DNA of 33,590 nucleotides from Archaeoglobales archaeon (lineage in GTDB: Archaea > Halobacteriota > Archaeoglobi > Archaeoglobales > Archaeoglobaceae), in assembly GCA_003662995.1 (NCBI GenBank), contig QMZC01000018.1:1-33590 (forward strand), read 5' to 3'. The notes beneath the pieces are model-generated. The model did not search any database, was not told the DNA's origin, and saw only the letters and a list, made by a program, of their open reading frames with translations. This document shows positions 32,125 to 33,590 of the stretch, one piece after another. Position numbers and translations under genes: made by a program. The first letter of the stretch is position 1; every line of letters starts with the position of its first letter.

Positions 32125-33167
32125 TTGTATGGGTTTTTAGAGTTGGAGGAGGATGTTATAAAAAATGGTTTTTGCACGTATTGCGGTGCATGTAGTTCAT
32201 TTTGTAAGAACATTGTTCTAAACGAGACACCACGCATGGTTGGAAGTTGTGTTTTAACGCATGAGAACGTAATAAGTTGCGGTAAGAAGGGATTGTGTTA
32301 CGACATCTGCCCAGTAACACCTCTTGATGAAAGAATCGTTGAGATGAAGTTTCTTGATGGAAAGAAGGATGATCTCATTGGAAAATATTTGGAAGTTACT
32401 GCTGGAAGGTCGCACATTGAAGGTCAGGATGGTGGAATGGTGTCATCAATTCTCCAAAAGGGTCTTGAAATGGGCTATGAGTGTGCAATAGTGGCAATGA
32501 AAAAAGATGGTTTTGATGCAGTGCCATCAATAGCCAAATCGTATCAAGACATTCTTGAGGCAAAGGGTACAAAGTACGTTAGCGTACCAATGATGTCCAA
32601 GCTCAAAGAAGCTGTTAAATCGGGGTTTAGGAAAATAATGATTGTTGCCACCCATGCGGTGTGAAGGCAGCTAGAAAAATACAGTTAAATCTTTTCGGTG
32701 ATGTTATTAAACTAATGATAGTGGGGTATGTTATTAAACTAATGATAGTGGGGTTGTTCTGTTTTGAAAGTTTTAACTATGATGCTTTAAGGAATAGGGT
32801 TGAGGAAATATTAGGAATAGATATCGATGAGGCTAAAAAGATTCAGATTAGTAGGGGCAAATTTACCGTTAAGATGGATGATAAAATACACTCTATCAAT
32901 GTGTCAGATTTGGATGTAGCTGTCAGATATAACTGCAAATTCTGCCATGATTTCACAGCTAGGTTTGCTGATATTTCTGTTGGTTCAGTTGGCTCAAGGG
33001 AGGGATATTCTACAATAATTGTGAGATCTATGGAAGGTAAGCGAATTCTGGATGCAATCGATTTTGAAGAATCCTCTGTAAATCTGAATGGGTTGTATAA
33101 GGTATCATCGTTGAAAAGGAGAAAAGCTATTAAGAAAATTCCAAGAGGTATTAAAATTAATTTTTAA
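32125..33167 (+). pseudogene. FrhB-family (F420-hydrogenase/dehydrogenase beta subunit-like) gene, frameshifted
   Basis: The intact protein would be an iron-sulfur flavoprotein of the F420-reducing hydrogenase beta family. The 5' half has CTYCGACSSFC and GLCYDICPVTPLDE. It stops at 32664 just after VATHAV, where relatives read GTPC-x-VKAARK. One extra C in the CCC at 32651-32653 restores TPCGVKAARK and joins the 3' half (32661-33167), which has LFCFE, CKFCHDFTARFADISVGSVGS and a normal end. The 5' start is also odd: the ribosome site GGTGAT points to ATG 32129, but that frame ends after three codons unless one T is added to the TTTTT run; TTG 32125 opens the main frame. A 27-bp tandem duplication lies in the 3' half. 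Confidence 0.8.
32701..32754 (+). repeat. Perfect 27-bp tandem duplication
   Basis: Two identical 27-base units (32701-32727 and 32728-32754), each starting ATGTTATTAAACTAATGATA and ending GTGGGGT, lie within the FrhB-like gene. The unit length keeps frame and doubles nine residues (VIKLMIVGY) of a buried strand ahead of LFCFE. Perfect identity indicates a recent event. Confidence 0.95.
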
Positions 33168-33252
33168 TTTTTTTAATTTATTTAATCTATAATATGGTCT
33201 AATCGGTGTCTAAGCGCAATTTTTAAATTATTAATAATCTATAAATTTAATA
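33168..33252 (+). promoter_or_regulatory. Terminator and promoter region before hdrA
   Basis: T tracts (TTTTTTTAATTTATTT) follow the FrhB-like stop. AATTTTTAAATT (about 33219-33230) lies 23-34 bases before the ATG, and no ribosome site is present. A leaderless transcript is likely. Confidence 0.35.
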
Positions 33253-33590
33253 ATGAGAGTAGGTGTCTTTATTTGTGGTTGTGGTGGTGATGTAAGCGAT
33301 ACTGTTGATGTTGAAAAATTGGTGAATCATTCAAAAAAGCTTGATTGTGTAATCGTAGCAAGGAATCATGATTTCCTATGCTTAGATGGATTGAAGTTGA
33401 TAGAGGAAGATATAAAGGAAAACAAGCTCGATGCAGTTGTTATTGCTGCATGCGATTTATATCAACAAACATTCAGAGCAGCGATTGAAGAAGCAGGTTT
33501 AAACCCCTTCTGCTTGGAAATGGCTAACATAAGGGAGCATTGCTCATGGGTACATAAAGACAAGGAGAAAGCCACACAAAAAGCTAAGGA
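33253..33590 (+). CDS. hdrA: HdrA-like heterodisulfide reductase subunit, N-terminal part (runs off the window)
   Basis: The start of an HdrA flavoprotein, which bifurcates or relays electrons between ferredoxin, F420 or H2 donors and the heterodisulfide-type HdrBC unit. Readable residues include RVGVFICGCGGDVSDTVDVE, a VVIAACDLYQQTFRAAIEEAGL segment and LEMANIREHCSWVH-KDKEKAT, all hallmark HdrA N-terminal sequence. The FAD domain and remaining clusters lie beyond the window. Adjacency to an FrhB-like gene resembles F420-linked Hdr clusters of methane- and sulfate-metabolising archaea. Confidence 0.9.
   Translation, partial: MRVGVFICGCGGDVSDTVDVEKLVNHSKKLDCVIVARNHDFLCLDGLKLIEEDIKENKLDAVVIAACDLYQQTFRAAIEEAGLNPFCLEMANIREHCSWVHKDKEKATQKAK

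Noticed and set aside
32701-32754. The two-copy 27-bp repeat as a CRISPR remnant
   Set aside because: The units are directly adjacent without spacers, lie within a conserved coding sequence and keep its reading frame.

Overview
The window is archaeal and most likely euryarchaeal. It carries TATA-binding protein, Alba, Sec61-beta, ribosomal protein L37Ae, RNA polymerase subunit P, a Nip7-like PUA protein, class III pilins and a CetZ tubulin. Many genes are preceded by BRE/TATA-type boxes, and ribosome sites are of the GGTG(A) type. Base composition is AT-rich while the tRNA stems are very GC-rich, and proteins are rich in Lys and Glu, which fits a thermophile. A HdrA start and an FrhB-like remnant at the right edge, a Ni-CODH and [NiFe]-hydrogenase maturation genes point to an anaerobe using ferredoxin, F420 or heterodisulfide electron carriers, for example Archaeoglobi or related lineages. 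The sequence alone does not fix the genus.

Left part (1-8900): a type IV pilus-like operon (secretion ATPase with a membrane N-terminus, TadC/FlaJ-like platform protein, two pilins) on the plus strand. It is followed by a small membrane protein and an amidohydrolase on the minus strand, then Sec61-beta overlapping EngB, Alba, an adenosine-specific kinase, a gamma-carbonic-anhydrase-like protein and tRNA-Gly(CCC). Middle (8950-22000): an MBL-fold hydrolase; a bactofilin-like beta-helix protein overlapping a DUF2095-like gene and a YchF/OLA1-type GTPase; a DUF362 protein; LeuD and RNase Z; a tight hypABCD-DUF2240-metallophosphoesterase operon; a CetZ / coiled-coil surface protein / UbiX operon; and L37Ae-RpoP.

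Right part (22000-33590): the most notable block is a five-gene minus-strand operon, cooF-cooS-nuoE-like-nuoF-like-nuoG-like. It reads as a carbon monoxide dehydrogenase wired through a four-cluster ferredoxin to an NAD(P)H-dehydrogenase (diaphorase) module, with no hydrogenase catalytic subunit beside it. Upstream on the same strand lies an HTH plus V4R (MsvR-like) regulator whose last about 30 codons are out of frame. Beyond it are an inositol monophosphatase/FBPase, a DUF1405 membrane protein, TBP, a Nip7-like protein, an unknown gene and a DUF22 gene.

The window ends with an FrhB-family gene broken by a one-base frameshift and carrying a perfect 27-bp in-frame tandem duplication, followed by the start of an HdrA gene. 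The single-base lesions in two conserved genes near the right end could be genuine decay or residual assembly or sequencing errors; reads are needed to tell. No CRISPR array, insertion sequence, rRNA or prophage gene was seen, and no gene-free stretch exceeds 300 bases (the longest is about 240, at 12359-12598).
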